A stretch of 45,642 nt of DNA, taken from assembly GCA_019753285.1 (NCBI GenBank), contig JAIELD010000001.1, positions 1 through 45,642 of the forward strand, in the 5' to 3' direction. Positions within the stretch are counted from its first letter, which is position 1, and the number at the start of each line of letters is the position of its first letter. A program made the translations under genes and the position numbers. Of the stretch, positions 16,480 through 24,600 are shown piece by piece. This DNA comes from Beijerinckiaceae bacterium (GTDB lineage: Bacteria; Pseudomonadota; Alphaproteobacteria; Rhizobiales; Beijerinckiaceae). Below the pieces are notes generated by a model that was not told where the DNA came from, searched no databases, and saw nothing but the letters and a program-made list of their open reading frames with translations.

Positions 16480-18300
16480 ATGGATTTCGATCTTCGTTCC
16501 GCGCCTGACGCTTTTCTCGGTGTCGTCTCCTCGGCGCTGCTGCGGCCGTGGCGCGCCCGGCTGGAGCCGCATATGCTGCGCGAGGCCCAGGCCATGGCCC
16601 AGGTTGCCGGCCTGCCGGACGCGCTCGCCCGTCTCGTCGCGGCGCGTGGCGTGACGCTCGATGGCCTCGACTCGTTTCTCGAGCCGCGGCTGCGTGATCT
16701 GATGCCCGACCCTGATGCGCTGACCGACATGCCCCGCGCGGTCGAGACTTTGGCGGGCGCGATCGAACGGCGCGAGCGGATCGCCATTTTCGGCGATTAC
16801 GATGTCGACGGCGCCTGCTCATCCGCCTTGCTCGGCAGCTATCTTTCCGCACTCGGCGTAGCGTTCGAGATCTATATTCCGGATCGGATTTTCGAAGGCT
16901 ATGGTCCCAATGTGGAGGCGGTGCGGCAGCTCGCCGGGGCAGGCGCGCGCCTCCTCGTCACCGTCGATTGCGGATCGACGAGTTTTGCGCCGCTCGCCGA
17001 AGCGCGCGGCCTTGGGCTCGAAACCGTGGTGCTCGATCATCACCAGGTCGGCGATCGGCTTCCCGAGACGGGCGGCCTCGTCAATCCGAACCGGCAGGAC
17101 GACCTTTCCGGGCTGAACAATCTGTGCGCCGCCGGCGTCGTATTCGTGACGCTCGTCGCGCTCAACCGCCGATTGCGGAGCGGCGGCCTGTTCGCCGATC
17201 GGCCGGAGCCGGACCTTCTCTCCGCGCTCGATCTCGTCGCGCTGGCGACGGTGGCGGATGTCGTGCCGCTGCAGGGCCTCAACCGTGCCTTCGTCAGGCA
17301 GGGGCTGAAGGTGATGCGCGCGCGTCAGAGGCCGGGCTTGAGCGCGCTGATGGACGTCGCGAAGCTCAACCGGCCCATCGAGCCCTACCATCTCGGCTTC
17401 CTGCTTGGCCCGCGCATCAATGCTGGCGGCCGCATCGGCAATGCGGCGCTCGGCGCAAGGCTGCTGATGTCCGCCGATCCGGCGGAGTGCGCCGTGATCG
17501 CCGCCGAGCTGGAGCGTCTCAACCGAGAACGGCAGGCCGCCGAGCAGATCATGGTCGAGGAGGCGATCGCGCAGGCTGAAGCGCAACAAGGGCCTGGCGA
17601 AGCCGAGGTTAAACGCTCGGTCATCGTCACCGGAAGCGCTGACTGGCACCCGGGTATCGTCGGGCTCGTCGCCTCCCGCTTGAAGGAGCGCTTCGGCCGG
17701 CCGGCCTTTGCCTTCGCTTTTTCCGGCGAGGGCGAGATGACAACCGGCGCGGGCTCGGGCCGCTCTGTGCCGGGCGTCGACCTTGGCAGCGCCGTGCGCG
17801 CGGCGGTGGAGACGGGCCTCCTCGTCAAGGGCGGCGGACACGCCATGGCGGCCGGCGCGACCATCGATCCAGCGCGGGTGAAGGAGTTCGAGGATTTTCT
17901 CAGCGGCCGTCTTTCCACGGACGTCGCGGCGGCATCCGCCGGCGATGCCTTGATGATCGACGCGCTGCTCACCATCCCCGGCGCGACCGTGTCACTTGTC
18001 CGCGAGCTCGAGCGGGCAGGGCCCTTCGGCCAGGGCAATCCGGAACCCGTCTTCGCCTTCGCCGATGTGCGGCTCGTCGAATGTCTTGAGGTCGGCAGCG
18101 GCGGGCATCTGCGGCTGAAGCTCAAGGCGGGGGATGCGGTGCTCGGCGCGGTGGCGTTCCGCGCGGCGGGCCAGCCGATCGGCCAGTTCCTGAAGGCGCA
18201 CCTCGACAGGCTGATCCACGTCGCCGGCACGCTCTCGCTCGACCATTACGGTGGGCGCGAGCGGTTGAGCCTGCGCGTGGTCGATGTGGCGGCTGGCTGA
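16480..18300 (+). CDS. recJ: Single-stranded-DNA-specific exonuclease RecJ
   Basis: This 606-residue cytoplasmic 5'-3' exonuclease acts in recombination, mismatch repair and base-excision repair. The DHH-domain metal motifs are present: F-G-D-Y-D-V-D-G-A near residue 105, V-D-C-G-S and L-D-H-H-Q-V-G near 187. The DHHA1 domain has the G-G-G-H-A-M-A-A-G motif near 450, and an OB-like C-terminal domain follows. ATG 16480 is chosen because it gives the normal family start (A-F-L-G-V within the first 16 residues); the open frame extends upstream without family similarity. It stands about 180 bp before tRNA-Glu(TTC), which reads in the same direction. Confidence 0.93.
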   Translation: MDFDLRSAPDAFLGVVSSALLRPWRARLEPHMLREAQAMAQVAGLPDALARLVAARGVTLDGLDSFLEPRLRDLMPDPDALTDMPRAVETLAGAIERRERIAIFGDYDVDGACSSALLGSYLSALGVAFEIYIPDRIFEGYGPNVEAVRQLAGAGARLLVTVDCGSTSFAPLAEARGLGLETVVLDHHQVGDRLPETGGLVNPNRQDDLSGLNNLCAAGVVFVTLVALNRRLRSGGLFADRPEPDLLSALDLVALATVADVVPLQGLNRAFVRQGLKVMRARQRPGLSALMDVAKLNRPIEPYHLGFLLGPRINAGGRIGNAALGARLLMSADPAECAVIAAELERLNRERQAAEQIMVEEAIAQAEAQQGPGEAEVKRSVIVTGSADWHPGIVGLVASRLKERFGRPAFAFAFSGEGEMTTGAGSGRSVPGVDLGSAVRAAVETGLLVKGGGHAMAAGATIDPARVKEFEDFLSGRLSTDVAAASAGDALMIDALLTIPGATVSLVRELERAGPFGQGNPEPVFAFADVRLVECLEVGSGGHLRLKLKAGDAVLGAVAFRAAGQPIGQFLKAHLDRLIHVAGTLSLDHYGGRERLSLRVVDVAAG

Positions 18301-18395
18301 TGGGCGCGCTCCCTTCGTGTTTCTCGGCGGGCGCCCTTGCGCAGGCCGCTTTCGGACTTGCCAAGCGCGGCCTGAGCCAGTAGAGCCAAAAGAGT

Positions 18396-18470
18396 GCGCT
18401 CTTCGTCTATCGGTTAGGACGCTAGCCTTTCACGCTGGAGAGACGGGTTCGACTCCCGTAGAGCGCGCCA
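18396..18470 (+). tRNA. tRNA-Glu (anticodon TTC)
   Basis: All four arms fold. The acceptor stem GCGCTCT pairs with AGAGCGC, the D-arm is GTCT...AGGAC, the anticodon stem CTAGC/GCTGG encloses loop CTTTCAC (anticodon TTC at 18429-18431), and the T-arm is CGGGT-TCGACTC-CCG. The discriminator G and a genomically encoded CCA end the gene. The sequence pattern matches bacterial tRNA-Glu. It is a single gene between recJ and a LysR regulator, with no sign of an integrated element at its 3' end. Confidence 0.96.
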
Positions 18471-18692
18471 TTCATCTTTAAAACAACAGGGCAAGGCCAC
18501 CCTGCTTCATGTCGCGAGCGACAGCCTATGCCAGACCGTCCTGCAGGCGGAAGGCGAGGCCGGATTTGGAGTTGAAGCGACATCCGCCGTATCATTACCC
18601 ATGATGCGCGGCTCTACTGTGTGCAGATAAGCAAAGCCAAAGGCGCACCGTGTCACGCGCAAAAAACGTCTGGCGCGGGAGCTGATCCGATG

Positions 18693-18720
18693 GCATTCCA
18701 GCTATTCTGAACTGGAATGC
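18693..18720 (+). promoter_or_regulatory. Inverted repeat / LysR-type box directly before the LysR gene
   Basis: GCATTCCA (18693-18700) and TGGAATGC (18713-18720) form a perfect 8-bp inverted repeat with a 12-base spacer. Nested within it, ATTC-N7-GAAT at 18704-18718 contains the T-N11-A core typical of LysR-type regulator sites. It ends eight bases before the regulator's start codon, so autoregulation is likely. Confidence 0.6.
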
Positions 18721-18727
18721 TGGGGGG

Positions 18728-19636
18728 ATGATGGACCGGCTCGATGCGATCAGGCTGTTCGTGCGCGTGGCGGAGAGCGGCAGCTTTTCGGCGGTGGCGC
18801 GCGAAGCCAATATCGGCCAGCCCGCTGTCTCCAAACAGGTGGCGGCGCTGGAAGCCCATCTTGGCGCGCAGCTCATGCACCGCACCTCGCGCAACCTGAT
18901 GCTGACCGAGGCAGGACAGGCCTTCTATGAGGCGGGCGTCAAGCTCCTGTCCGATCTGGAAGCCGCCGAGGCGCTGGTGGGCGTAGGGCAGAGCCGGCCA
19001 TCGGGGCTCTTGCGCATCAGCCTCTCGGCCGGCTTCGGGCGGCTGCACGTCGTGCCGCAACTACCGGCGTTCTGCAGCCGGTATCCGGACATAACCGTGG
19101 AGACGCTGGTTTCGGATCGTTTCGTCGATCTGATCGAAGAAGGGGTCGATCTCGCCATTCGTATAGGCGTTCTGGCCGATTCGACGCTGATCGCCCGGCG
19201 TATTGGCGCGACACAGCGAGTGACGGTCGCTTCTCCGGCCTATCTTGAGGCGCATGGGGAACCGGCGGGGCCGCACGATCTTAATCGCCATGCCTGCATC
19301 GCTTTTATCTTCCAGCGGCAGGTGAGGTGCTGGAGCTTCAAGACGGCCGGAGGGCTGCTGGAGCATTGGCCCAAAGGCGCGGTCAGAACCAACGACGCCG
19401 AGCATGTCCGCGTTGCGGCGCTTGCCGGCATGGGCATTGCGCAGGCGCCGCGCTGGCTGTTTTCGAGTGATCTCAACGAGGGGCGGTTGCGTGAGGTGCT
19501 GACCGATTGGCCGGGCGAGCACGCCCCGATCAGCGCGGTGCATCCCGGCGGTCGGCGGCCGCCCGGCAAGGTGCGGGCCTTCATCGAACATCTCGGCGCA
19601 GCCTTTGCTCGCGATCCGGAACTCGCTCCGCGCTGA
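18728..19636 (+). CDS. LysR-family transcriptional regulator
   Basis: The protein has 302 residues. The N-terminal winged helix-turn-helix (about 1-60) reads R-L-D-A-I-R-L-F-V-R-V-A-E-S-G-S-F-S-A-V-A-R, then Q-P-A-V-S-K-Q-V-A-A-L-E, followed by the effector-binding periplasmic-binding-like domain (about 90-295). It belongs to the DsdA/CrgA-like 'RLDAIRLFVRVAESGSF' subgroup. Two tandem ATG codons (18728, 18731) follow a run of G that serves as ribosome site. The genes it faces downstream in the same direction (AhpD-like, peroxiredoxin-like, SDR) are its likely targets. The effector is unknown. Confidence 0.9.
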   Translation: MMDRLDAIRLFVRVAESGSFSAVAREANIGQPAVSKQVAALEAHLGAQLMHRTSRNLMLTEAGQAFYEAGVKLLSDLEAAEALVGVGQSRPSGLLRISLSAGFGRLHVVPQLPAFCSRYPDITVETLVSDRFVDLIEEGVDLAIRIGVLADSTLIARRIGATQRVTVASPAYLEAHGEPAGPHDLNRHACIAFIFQRQVRCWSFKTAGGLLEHWPKGAVRTNDAEHVRVAALAGMGIAQAPRWLFSSDLNEGRLREVLTDWPGEHAPISAVHPGGRRPPGKVRAFIEHLGAAFARDPELAPR

Positions 19637-19680
19637 GACCACATCGATGCGGCTCGTGATATCGCGATTTCGATCCATGC

Positions 19681-19696
19681 CGTCCAGGAATGGACG
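19681..19696 (+). promoter_or_regulatory. 6-bp inverted repeat upstream of the AhpD-like operon
   Basis: CGTCCA (19681-19686) and TGGACG (19691-19696) form a perfect inverted repeat around GGAA, about 105 bp before the AhpD-like start. Its centre (CCAGGAATGG) partly resembles the repeat before the LysR gene, so it may be the operator of this operon; the similarity is limited. Confidence 0.35.
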
Positions 19697-19799
19697 CTAG
19701 TCCGACGCGCGGCGTTCCGGCATCGGCCGCAAGGGGCTAGCTTCAGGTCATGGCCGGGCGATCAGCGCCGGCTCGACGAGCACCGCAAAGGACACCGCC

Positions 19800-20372
19800 A
19801 TGACCGAATTCACCGTCCACACCGCCGAGACCGCGCCTGAAGCATCGAAGACGACCCTCGCGGGCGTCAAAAGCGCCTTCGGCTTCGTGCCGAACCTGCA
19901 GGCCAACATGGCCGAGAGCCCCGAGCTCCTCGCCGGCTATTCGACGCTCTGGGATTTGTTCTCCAAAACCTCGCTGACGCCGACAGAGCAGCAGGTCGTC
20001 TACCTCACTGCGAATTTCGAGAATGAATGCCATTACTGTATGGCCGGCCACACCATGCTCTCGAAGATGCAGAAGATCGACGACGCGATCGTCGAGGCGA
20101 TCCGCAGCGGCACCGTGATCCCGGACGCCAGGCTCGAGGCGCTGCACATCTTCGCAGCCAAGGTCGTGAGCGAGCGTGGCTTCGTCGGCGACGCAGCGGT
20201 CGAGGCGTTCATTGCTGCCGGCTACACCAAGCGGAACGTGCTTGAAGTGGTGCTCGGAGCCGGCACGAAGCTGCTCTCCAACTACACCAACCACATCGTC
20301 CATACCAAGCTTGATGCGTTCATGAAGGGCGCTGAATGGACCAAGCCCGGCTCGGCACGCGTCGCCGCCTGA
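19800..20372 (+). CDS. Carboxymuconolactone decarboxylase / AhpD-like protein
   Basis: This 190-residue cytoplasmic, all-helical protein carries the AhpD-type redox motif E-x(n)-C-x-x-C-x-x-x-H with Cys77, Cys80 and His84 (N-E-C-H-Y-C-M-A-G-H). Proteins with this motif act as alkylhydroperoxidases or thiol-disulfide partners rather than as true lactone decarboxylases. The start ATG 19800 is preceded by AAAGGA. It is the first gene of a probable three-gene operon; the next gene is a peroxiredoxin-like protein, which supports a peroxide-reducing pair. The electron donor is unknown. Confidence 0.82.
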   Translation: MTEFTVHTAETAPEASKTTLAGVKSAFGFVPNLQANMAESPELLAGYSTLWDLFSKTSLTPTEQQVVYLTANFENECHYCMAGHTMLSKMQKIDDAIVEAIRSGTVIPDARLEALHIFAAKVVSERGFVGDAAVEAFIAAGYTKRNVLEVVLGAGTKLLSNYTNHIVHTKLDAFMKGAEWTKPGSARVAA

Positions 20373-20449
20373 GCCCCTCGTCCACCTCATGCTCTTGCGC
20401 TGGTCCTGTCCATCAGGATCAGCGCTTCCTTACCGCAAGGATATCAATC

Positions 20450-21124
20450 ATGTCCCTTCAAGCTCGCCTCGACGCCTTCAAAGCCGATTTCCGCTCCGGC
20501 AAGCCGCCCTTCAACGCGCCGCCGGAAATCCATCCGATCATGGAGCGAGGTACCGCCGAACTCATCGCCTCCGGCGCGGCTGACCGCGCGCTCAAGGTCG
20601 GCGACACCGCGCCTGCCTTTACACTCAACGACCCTGAGGGCAATCCCGTCTCATCAGCTGATCTCCTCGCCAAAGGGCCGCTGGTGATCAGCTTCTACCG
20701 TGGCGTCTGGTGCCCGTACTGCAACATGGAGTTGCAGGCGCTCGAAGCGGCGCGCCCCGACTTCGAAGCCGAAGGCGCCAGCCTCCTCGCCATCTCGCCA
20801 CAGAAGCCGGCGAACAGCCGCCGCTCCCAGCGCGAAAACAAGCTCGGCTTCCCCATCCTTTCGGATGCCGGCGGAGAGGTGGCACATGCGTTCGGTCTGC
20901 GCTTCGCGCTGCCTGATTACCTCGTGGACCTCTACAAGAAGCTCGGCAATAATCTGCCGCTTACAAATGGCGATGAGAGCTGGACGCTACCGATGCCAGG
21001 CCGCTTCGTGATCGGGCAGGACGGCGTGATTCTCTACGCCGAGGTCAATCCGGACTATACGCAGCGGCCCGATCCCGAGGAGTTGCTGCCGGTACTGCGC
21101 GCTTCCCAGCGCCGCGCAGCTTGA
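20450..21124 (+). CDS. Peroxiredoxin-like AhpC/TSA-family protein
   Basis: The protein has 224 residues. ATG 20450 is preceded by AAGG nine bases upstream. The thioredoxin fold begins G-D-T-A-P-A-F-T-L-N at about 51-60 and has the C-x-x-C active site C88-P-Y-C91 in F-Y-R-G-V-W-C-P-Y-C. Typical two-cysteine peroxiredoxins have a single peroxidatic cysteine in a T/S-x-x-C context, so the C-x-x-C form marks the peroxiredoxin-like subgroup whose chemistry is less certain. Its stop overlaps the region just before the SDR start, consistent with one transcript. It is cytoplasmic, with no signal peptide. Confidence 0.82.
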   Translation: MSLQARLDAFKADFRSGKPPFNAPPEIHPIMERGTAELIASGAADRALKVGDTAPAFTLNDPEGNPVSSADLLAKGPLVISFYRGVWCPYCNMELQALEAARPDFEAEGASLLAISPQKPANSRRSQRENKLGFPILSDAGGEVAHAFGLRFALPDYLVDLYKKLGNNLPLTNGDESWTLPMPGRFVIGQDGVILYAEVNPDYTQRPDPEELLPVLRASQRRAA

Positions 21125-21138
21125 GCGGAGACGGAGCG

Positions 21139-21855
21139 ATGCCGCGCACCATCCTCATCACCGGCGCCACCAAGGGCATCGGCCTCGCTTTGTCGAACCG
21201 CCTCGCGGCCTCCGGCGATACGGTCATCGGGCTTGCGCGCCACGCCGCGCCCGGTTTTCCGGGCACGATCGTGGAGGTCGACCTTGCCGATGCCAGCGCG
21301 ACACAGCAGGCTCTCGACCGGGTGCTCGCCGAGCATCCGATCGACGCGGTCGTCAACAATGTCGGGCTTGTGCTGCCGCAGAGGCTCGGAGCGGTCATGC
21401 TCGCCGATCTTGCCGAGGTGCTCGATCTCAACCTGCGCACCGCCGTTCAGACCGCGCAGGCAGCGCTCCCCGGCATGCGGGCGCGCGGCTCGGGCCGCAT
21501 CGTCAACGTCTCGAGCCTTACCGTGCTCGGCGTGCCGGACCGCACCGCCTATGCGGCCGCCAAAGCAGGCCTCATCAGCTTCACGCGCGGCTGGGCTCTT
21601 GAACTCGCGACAGCGGGCATCACGGTGAACGCGGTGGCGCCCGGCCCGACGGAGACCGAACTTTTCCGCGCAAGCAACCCGCCGGGCAGCGAGGGCGAAG
21701 CGCGCTACCTTGCTGCGGTGCCCATGCGGCGCTTCGGCAAGCCAGACGAAATCGCCGCGGCGATCGCCTTCCTGCTCTCGGACGATGCATCCTTCATCAC
21801 GGGACAGACGCTGTTCGTCGATGGCGGCGCATCGATCGGCAAGGCGCTGATCTGA
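21139..21855 (+). CDS. Short-chain dehydrogenase/reductase (SDR)
   Basis: The protein has 238 residues. ATG 21139 follows GGAG closely; an upstream TTG at 21121 would overlap the previous stop. It is a classical SDR with T-G-A-T-K-G-I-G at about 8-15, N-N-V-G, the catalytic serine in N-V-S-S-L, Y-A-A-A-K, and a C-terminal F-V-D-G-G-A. It is likely NADP(H)- or NAD(H)-dependent on a carbonyl substrate that cannot be inferred. As the third gene of the AhpD-like/peroxiredoxin-like operon it may reduce aldehydes or ketones produced under oxidative stress. Confidence 0.88.
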   Translation: MPRTILITGATKGIGLALSNRLAASGDTVIGLARHAAPGFPGTIVEVDLADASATQQALDRVLAEHPIDAVVNNVGLVLPQRLGAVMLADLAEVLDLNLRTAVQTAQAALPGMRARGSGRIVNVSSLTVLGVPDRTAYAAAKAGLISFTRGWALELATAGITVNAVAPGPTETELFRASNPPGSEGEARYLAAVPMRRFGKPDEIAAAIAFLLSDDASFITGQTLFVDGGASIGKALI

Positions 21856-21882
21856 CGTCCGAGCCTGGATGAGGTCTGCGGG

Positions 21883-22047
21883 GTGACCCATAAGGCGTTG
21901 GTGACGCTCGAAGGAAACCAGACAGCCTCGATCGAGGAGCAGCAAGGAAGAGCTGAGCGCCGCTTCATCGATGGCATGCTCGCTCCTGCCCATCGACCGC
22001 CAAAAGCACCTGCCATCGCGAAACCGGAAACGGCACAATGCCGATGA
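21883..22047 (+). other. Short unassigned open frame in the SDR-nitroreductase gap
   Basis: The gap between the convergent SDR and nitroreductase genes (21856-22058) contains a 54-codon frame starting at GTG 21883 with no ribosome site and no recognised family. It may be a remnant or chance. Nothing else was seen in the gap. Confidence 0.2.
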
Positions 22048-22058
22048 AAGGCCCTGCT

Positions 22059-22934
22059 TCAGCCCTCGAAGACAAAGCCAGTCTTGAGAATATGTTCGGC
22101 GAAGGCGGCTCCTTCCGGTACCGCCGCTTGGCGCGCCTTGTCCTCGGACCAGCCATAGGTAGGAGCGTAGCCGAAACGCTCCGGGCTGCGCTGCTTTTCC
22201 CTCGGCGTCGGGTTACGCGCTTCGCGCTCGGCGTCATAGCGGTCGAGAACGTCAGGCAGGGCCGCATCGTCATAGACGTCGGTATGGAGGGTGATCGACG
22301 GCGGCAGGCGGAGCGAGACATAGCTCTTGCCGTCGGGATATCCGACACAGAGCCCTGACACGGCGAAGACGCCATCCGGCAATCCCAGAATGTCGGCGAC
22401 GATCGGCATCTGGTTGCGGATGACGCTGATGGGGCAGCAGCCGAGGCCGGAGGCCTCCGCCGCCAGAATGAAGGTCTGCATCGCGAGGGCCGCATCGACG
22501 GAGGCGTTGAGGAAACCTTCCAGATTGCGATTGGTCTGGGGCTTGCCCCGCAGGCTGCCGATCCGCTCGAGCCTGCGCGCATCGCCGCAAAAGACGAGGA
22601 AGACCGGCGACCTGCCGATCCAAGGCATGGCCGGAAAGTGCTTGGCGATCGCCGCGCGCTTGTCGGCATCCTTGATGGTGATCACGCTGGCTTGCTGGAA
22701 ATCCGACTTGGACGACGCGGAGAACGCGACTGCCAGCAGCAGACCGATCAAGGCGTCCGGCACTTCCCGGTCGGCATAGCTGCGGACGGTTCGCCTTTTG
22801 AGGATACGCAGGAGTTCGGGCGTCAGGCTTTCCGCATCGCTCTCGCCGCCAGGCCGTGCCGAACTGCCATAGCGGTCATGCAGCGCATTCGTGAGAGCGT
22901 CCAGCGCCGTTGCGTCGATCTTTCCGTCCATCAT
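22059..22934 (-). CDS. Nitroreductase family protein
   Basis: This 291-residue FMN-dependent oxidoreductase has the N-terminal R-R-T-V-R-S-Y-A-D-R-E-V-P phosphate-binding loop at about 47-59, S-A-S-S-K-S-D-F-Q-Q-A, and G-L-G-C-C-P-I-S near 168-175. This fits the NfsA/FRP-like branch, which reduces nitroaromatics or quinones with NAD(P)H. Two tandem ATG codons (22934, 22931) follow AGAGGGG. It is convergent with the SDR gene and divergent from the ABC operon, whose sigma-54-like promoter lies only about 40 bp away. Its physiological substrate is unknown. Confidence 0.87.
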   Translation of the reverse strand: MMDGKIDATALDALTNALHDRYGSSARPGGESDAESLTPELLRILKRRTVRSYADREVPDALIGLLLAVAFSASSKSDFQQASVITIKDADKRAAIAKHFPAMPWIGRSPVFLVFCGDARRLERIGSLRGKPQTNRNLEGFLNASVDAALAMQTFILAAEASGLGCCPISVIRNQMPIVADILGLPDGVFAVSGLCVGYPDGKSYVSLRLPPSITLHTDVYDDAALPDVLDRYDAEREARNPTPREKQRSPERFGYAPTYGWSEDKARQAAVPEGAAFAEHILKTGFVFEG

Positions 22935-22972
22935 CCCCTCTTGTGTCTTCGGTGGTCGTCATCATCGCAACG

Positions 22973-22987
22973 TGGCACAGGCTTTGC
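22973..22987 (+). promoter_or_regulatory. Sigma-54 (RpoN) promoter before the polar-substrate ABC operon
   Basis: The sequence TGGCACAGGCTTTGC matches the sigma-54 consensus TGGCAC-N5-TTGC with the invariant GG (22974-22975) and GC (22986-22987) exactly twelve bases apart, followed by a T-run. Transcription would start near 22999, about 70 bases before the binding-protein ATG at 23068. A sigma-54 promoter needs an activator such as NtrC; no clear NtrC site was found nearby. Confidence 0.78.
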
Positions 22988-23067
22988 TTTTCCACAAACA
23001 GCTACAACGCCGTCGGCGACCGCCGAACGTCGTTCTGCACGGGGCAAAAACAGTACGGGGTACGATC

Positions 23068-23934
23068 ATGACGGATGGTTTCATTTCTCGACGCGACAGT
23101 CTGCGGCTCCTCGCCTCCGGTGCGCTCACGGCGTCGTTGGCGCCCGGCTTTCTCATCGGCTCTACCGGCTCCGCATCCGCCGCTACGCTGGAGGAGATCA
23201 AGAAGCGCGGCTACATGACCGTCGCCACAGAAGATGATTTCAATCCGTTTGAATTCGTCAAGGATGGCAAGCCAACCGGCTTCGACAACGAGATGGTCGA
23301 TCTGTTGCGCAAATACGTGCCCTTCGAAGTGAGGCAGGAAATCCTGCCCTGGACGGGTATTCTCGCCGGCGTCGCCACCGGCAAATACGATATCGCGATC
23401 ACCGCGGCCATCATTACGAAGGAGCGGGAAAAGACGCTGGAATTCACGACTCCGATCGCCGACGCGACGCATTATTACGTCAAGCGCAAGTCCGATGGCA
23501 GCATCAATGCCGTGAAAGACCTCAGCGGCAAGACTTGCGGCGTGCAGGCCGGAAGCGCGCTGCTTGGCCGCTTGCCTGAATTGGAAACGATGCTGAAGGC
23601 GAGCGGCGGCAAGATGGGCAAGATCGTGGAATACACCTCATACCCGGAAGCCTATCAGGATCTCGCGCTCGGTCGCACCGATTACGTCGTCAACACCGTC
23701 ATCAACATCGACTCTCTGGTCGCCTCCAAGCCCGATGTGTTCGCCAAGGGCCAGCCTGTTTCCGGCCCGTCCTATCCAGCCTGGGCCATCAAGAAAGGCA
23801 ACACCGAGCTCACCGCCCTCATGGACGCCTTCATCGCCGAGCAGAAAAAGAACGGCAAGATGGGCGAATTGCAGAAGAAGTGGTTCGGCAAGTCCATGGA
23901 GTATCTGCCGGTGAAGTTCGCGGCTGAATTCTAA
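23068..23934 (+). CDS. ABC transporter periplasmic substrate-binding protein (polar amino acid family)
   Basis: The protein has 288 residues. ATG 23068 gives a Tat-type signal (S-R-R-D-S-L-R-L-L-A) followed by a hydrophobic stretch and an A-S-A-A site near 39. The mature protein is a family-3 solute-binding protein: L-E-E-I-K-K-R-G-Y, N-P-F-E-F, and the carboxylate-binding arginine in I-I-T-K-E-R. At the place where HisJ and GlnH have the aspartate that binds the alpha-amino group (the G-R-x-D-x-x-x-x-D pattern), this protein has G-R-T-D-Y-V-V-N-T, that is, no aspartate. The ligand may therefore be a carboxylate lacking a normal free alpha-amino group. It is the first gene of a sigma-54-type operon. 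Confidence 0.87.
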   Translation: MTDGFISRRDSLRLLASGALTASLAPGFLIGSTGSASAATLEEIKKRGYMTVATEDDFNPFEFVKDGKPTGFDNEMVDLLRKYVPFEVRQEILPWTGILAGVATGKYDIAITAAIITKEREKTLEFTTPIADATHYYVKRKSDGSINAVKDLSGKTCGVQAGSALLGRLPELETMLKASGGKMGKIVEYTSYPEAYQDLALGRTDYVVNTVINIDSLVASKPDVFAKGQPVSGPSYPAWAIKKGNTELTALMDAFIAEQKKNGKMGELQKKWFGKSMEYLPVKFAAEF

Positions 23935-23955
23935 CATCATCGCGCGGCCTGCCGC

Positions 23956-24600
23956 ATGAGCATGAGTGATATCATGGCGCTGGCACAGGGAGCGGTCGCG
24001 ACCGTTCTCCTGTCGCTGGCGGGCATTGCGGTCGGCGTGCCGGCCGGCCTCGTCTTCGCGCTCATTCGCTGGGCAAAAATTCCGATACTGGCCCAGATCG
24101 TCGCAGCTTATGTCAGCGTCATCCGCGCGACGCCGCTGGTGACGCTCGTGCTGCTCATCTTTTTCGCGCTGCCCGGCATCGGCATACCCGTCGATCCCAT
24201 TCCGGCGGCGATCATCTCGCTCTCCCTCAACACCGCCGCGTTCAACTGCGAGATCTGGCGATCCGCGCTCAACGATTTTCCCAAGGCCCAGGTGGAGGCG
24301 GCTGAAGCGACGGGCATGAGCCCCGTCGTTGCCTTTCGCTACATCATCTTTCCGCAGATCTGGCGGATCAGCCTGCCTGCGCTCGTCAACGAGATCACGC
24401 TTCTCATCAAGAACAGTCCGGCTGTGGCGATCGTCGGCGTCGTTGACATCACCCGCGCCGCCGTCCGCATCGGCGCGCAGACCTACGATCCGTTGCCACC
24501 CTTCCTGATCGCGACCGTGATGTACGCGGTCATCGTCTTCGTGTTCGTGAAGGCGCAGGCTTCGATCGAAACCGCGATGACGCGAAAGTTCGATTTCTGA
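23956..24600 (+). CDS. ABC transporter permease (polar amino acid/opine type)
   Basis: This 214-residue inner-membrane protein has about five hydrophobic segments. The family's E-A-A-E-A-T-G-M loop (about 113-120, the ATPase-docking EAA motif) is followed by F-P-Q-I-W-R-I-S-L-P and N-S-P-A-V-A-I-V-G-V. Two starts six bases apart (23956, 23962) are possible; the Shine-Dalgarno sequence is weak. Its stop overlaps the next gene's start (TGATG), indicating coupling with the partner permease. Together the two form the channel for the substrate bound by the protein encoded at 23068. Confidence 0.87.
   Translation: MSMSDIMALAQGAVATVLLSLAGIAVGVPAGLVFALIRWAKIPILAQIVAAYVSVIRATPLVTLVLLIFFALPGIGIPVDPIPAAIISLSLNTAAFNCEIWRSALNDFPKAQVEAAEATGMSPVVAFRYIIFPQIWRISLPALVNEITLLIKNSPAVAIVGVVDITRAAVRIGAQTYDPLPPFLIATVMYAVIVFVFVKAQASIETAMTRKFDF

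Noticed and set aside
22935..23067. Guanidine-type (ykkC) riboswitch before the ABC operon
   Set aside because: The 133-bp gap shows no recognisable riboswitch core; a sigma-54-like promoter explains it better. The same applies to the 99-bp gap before 27217.
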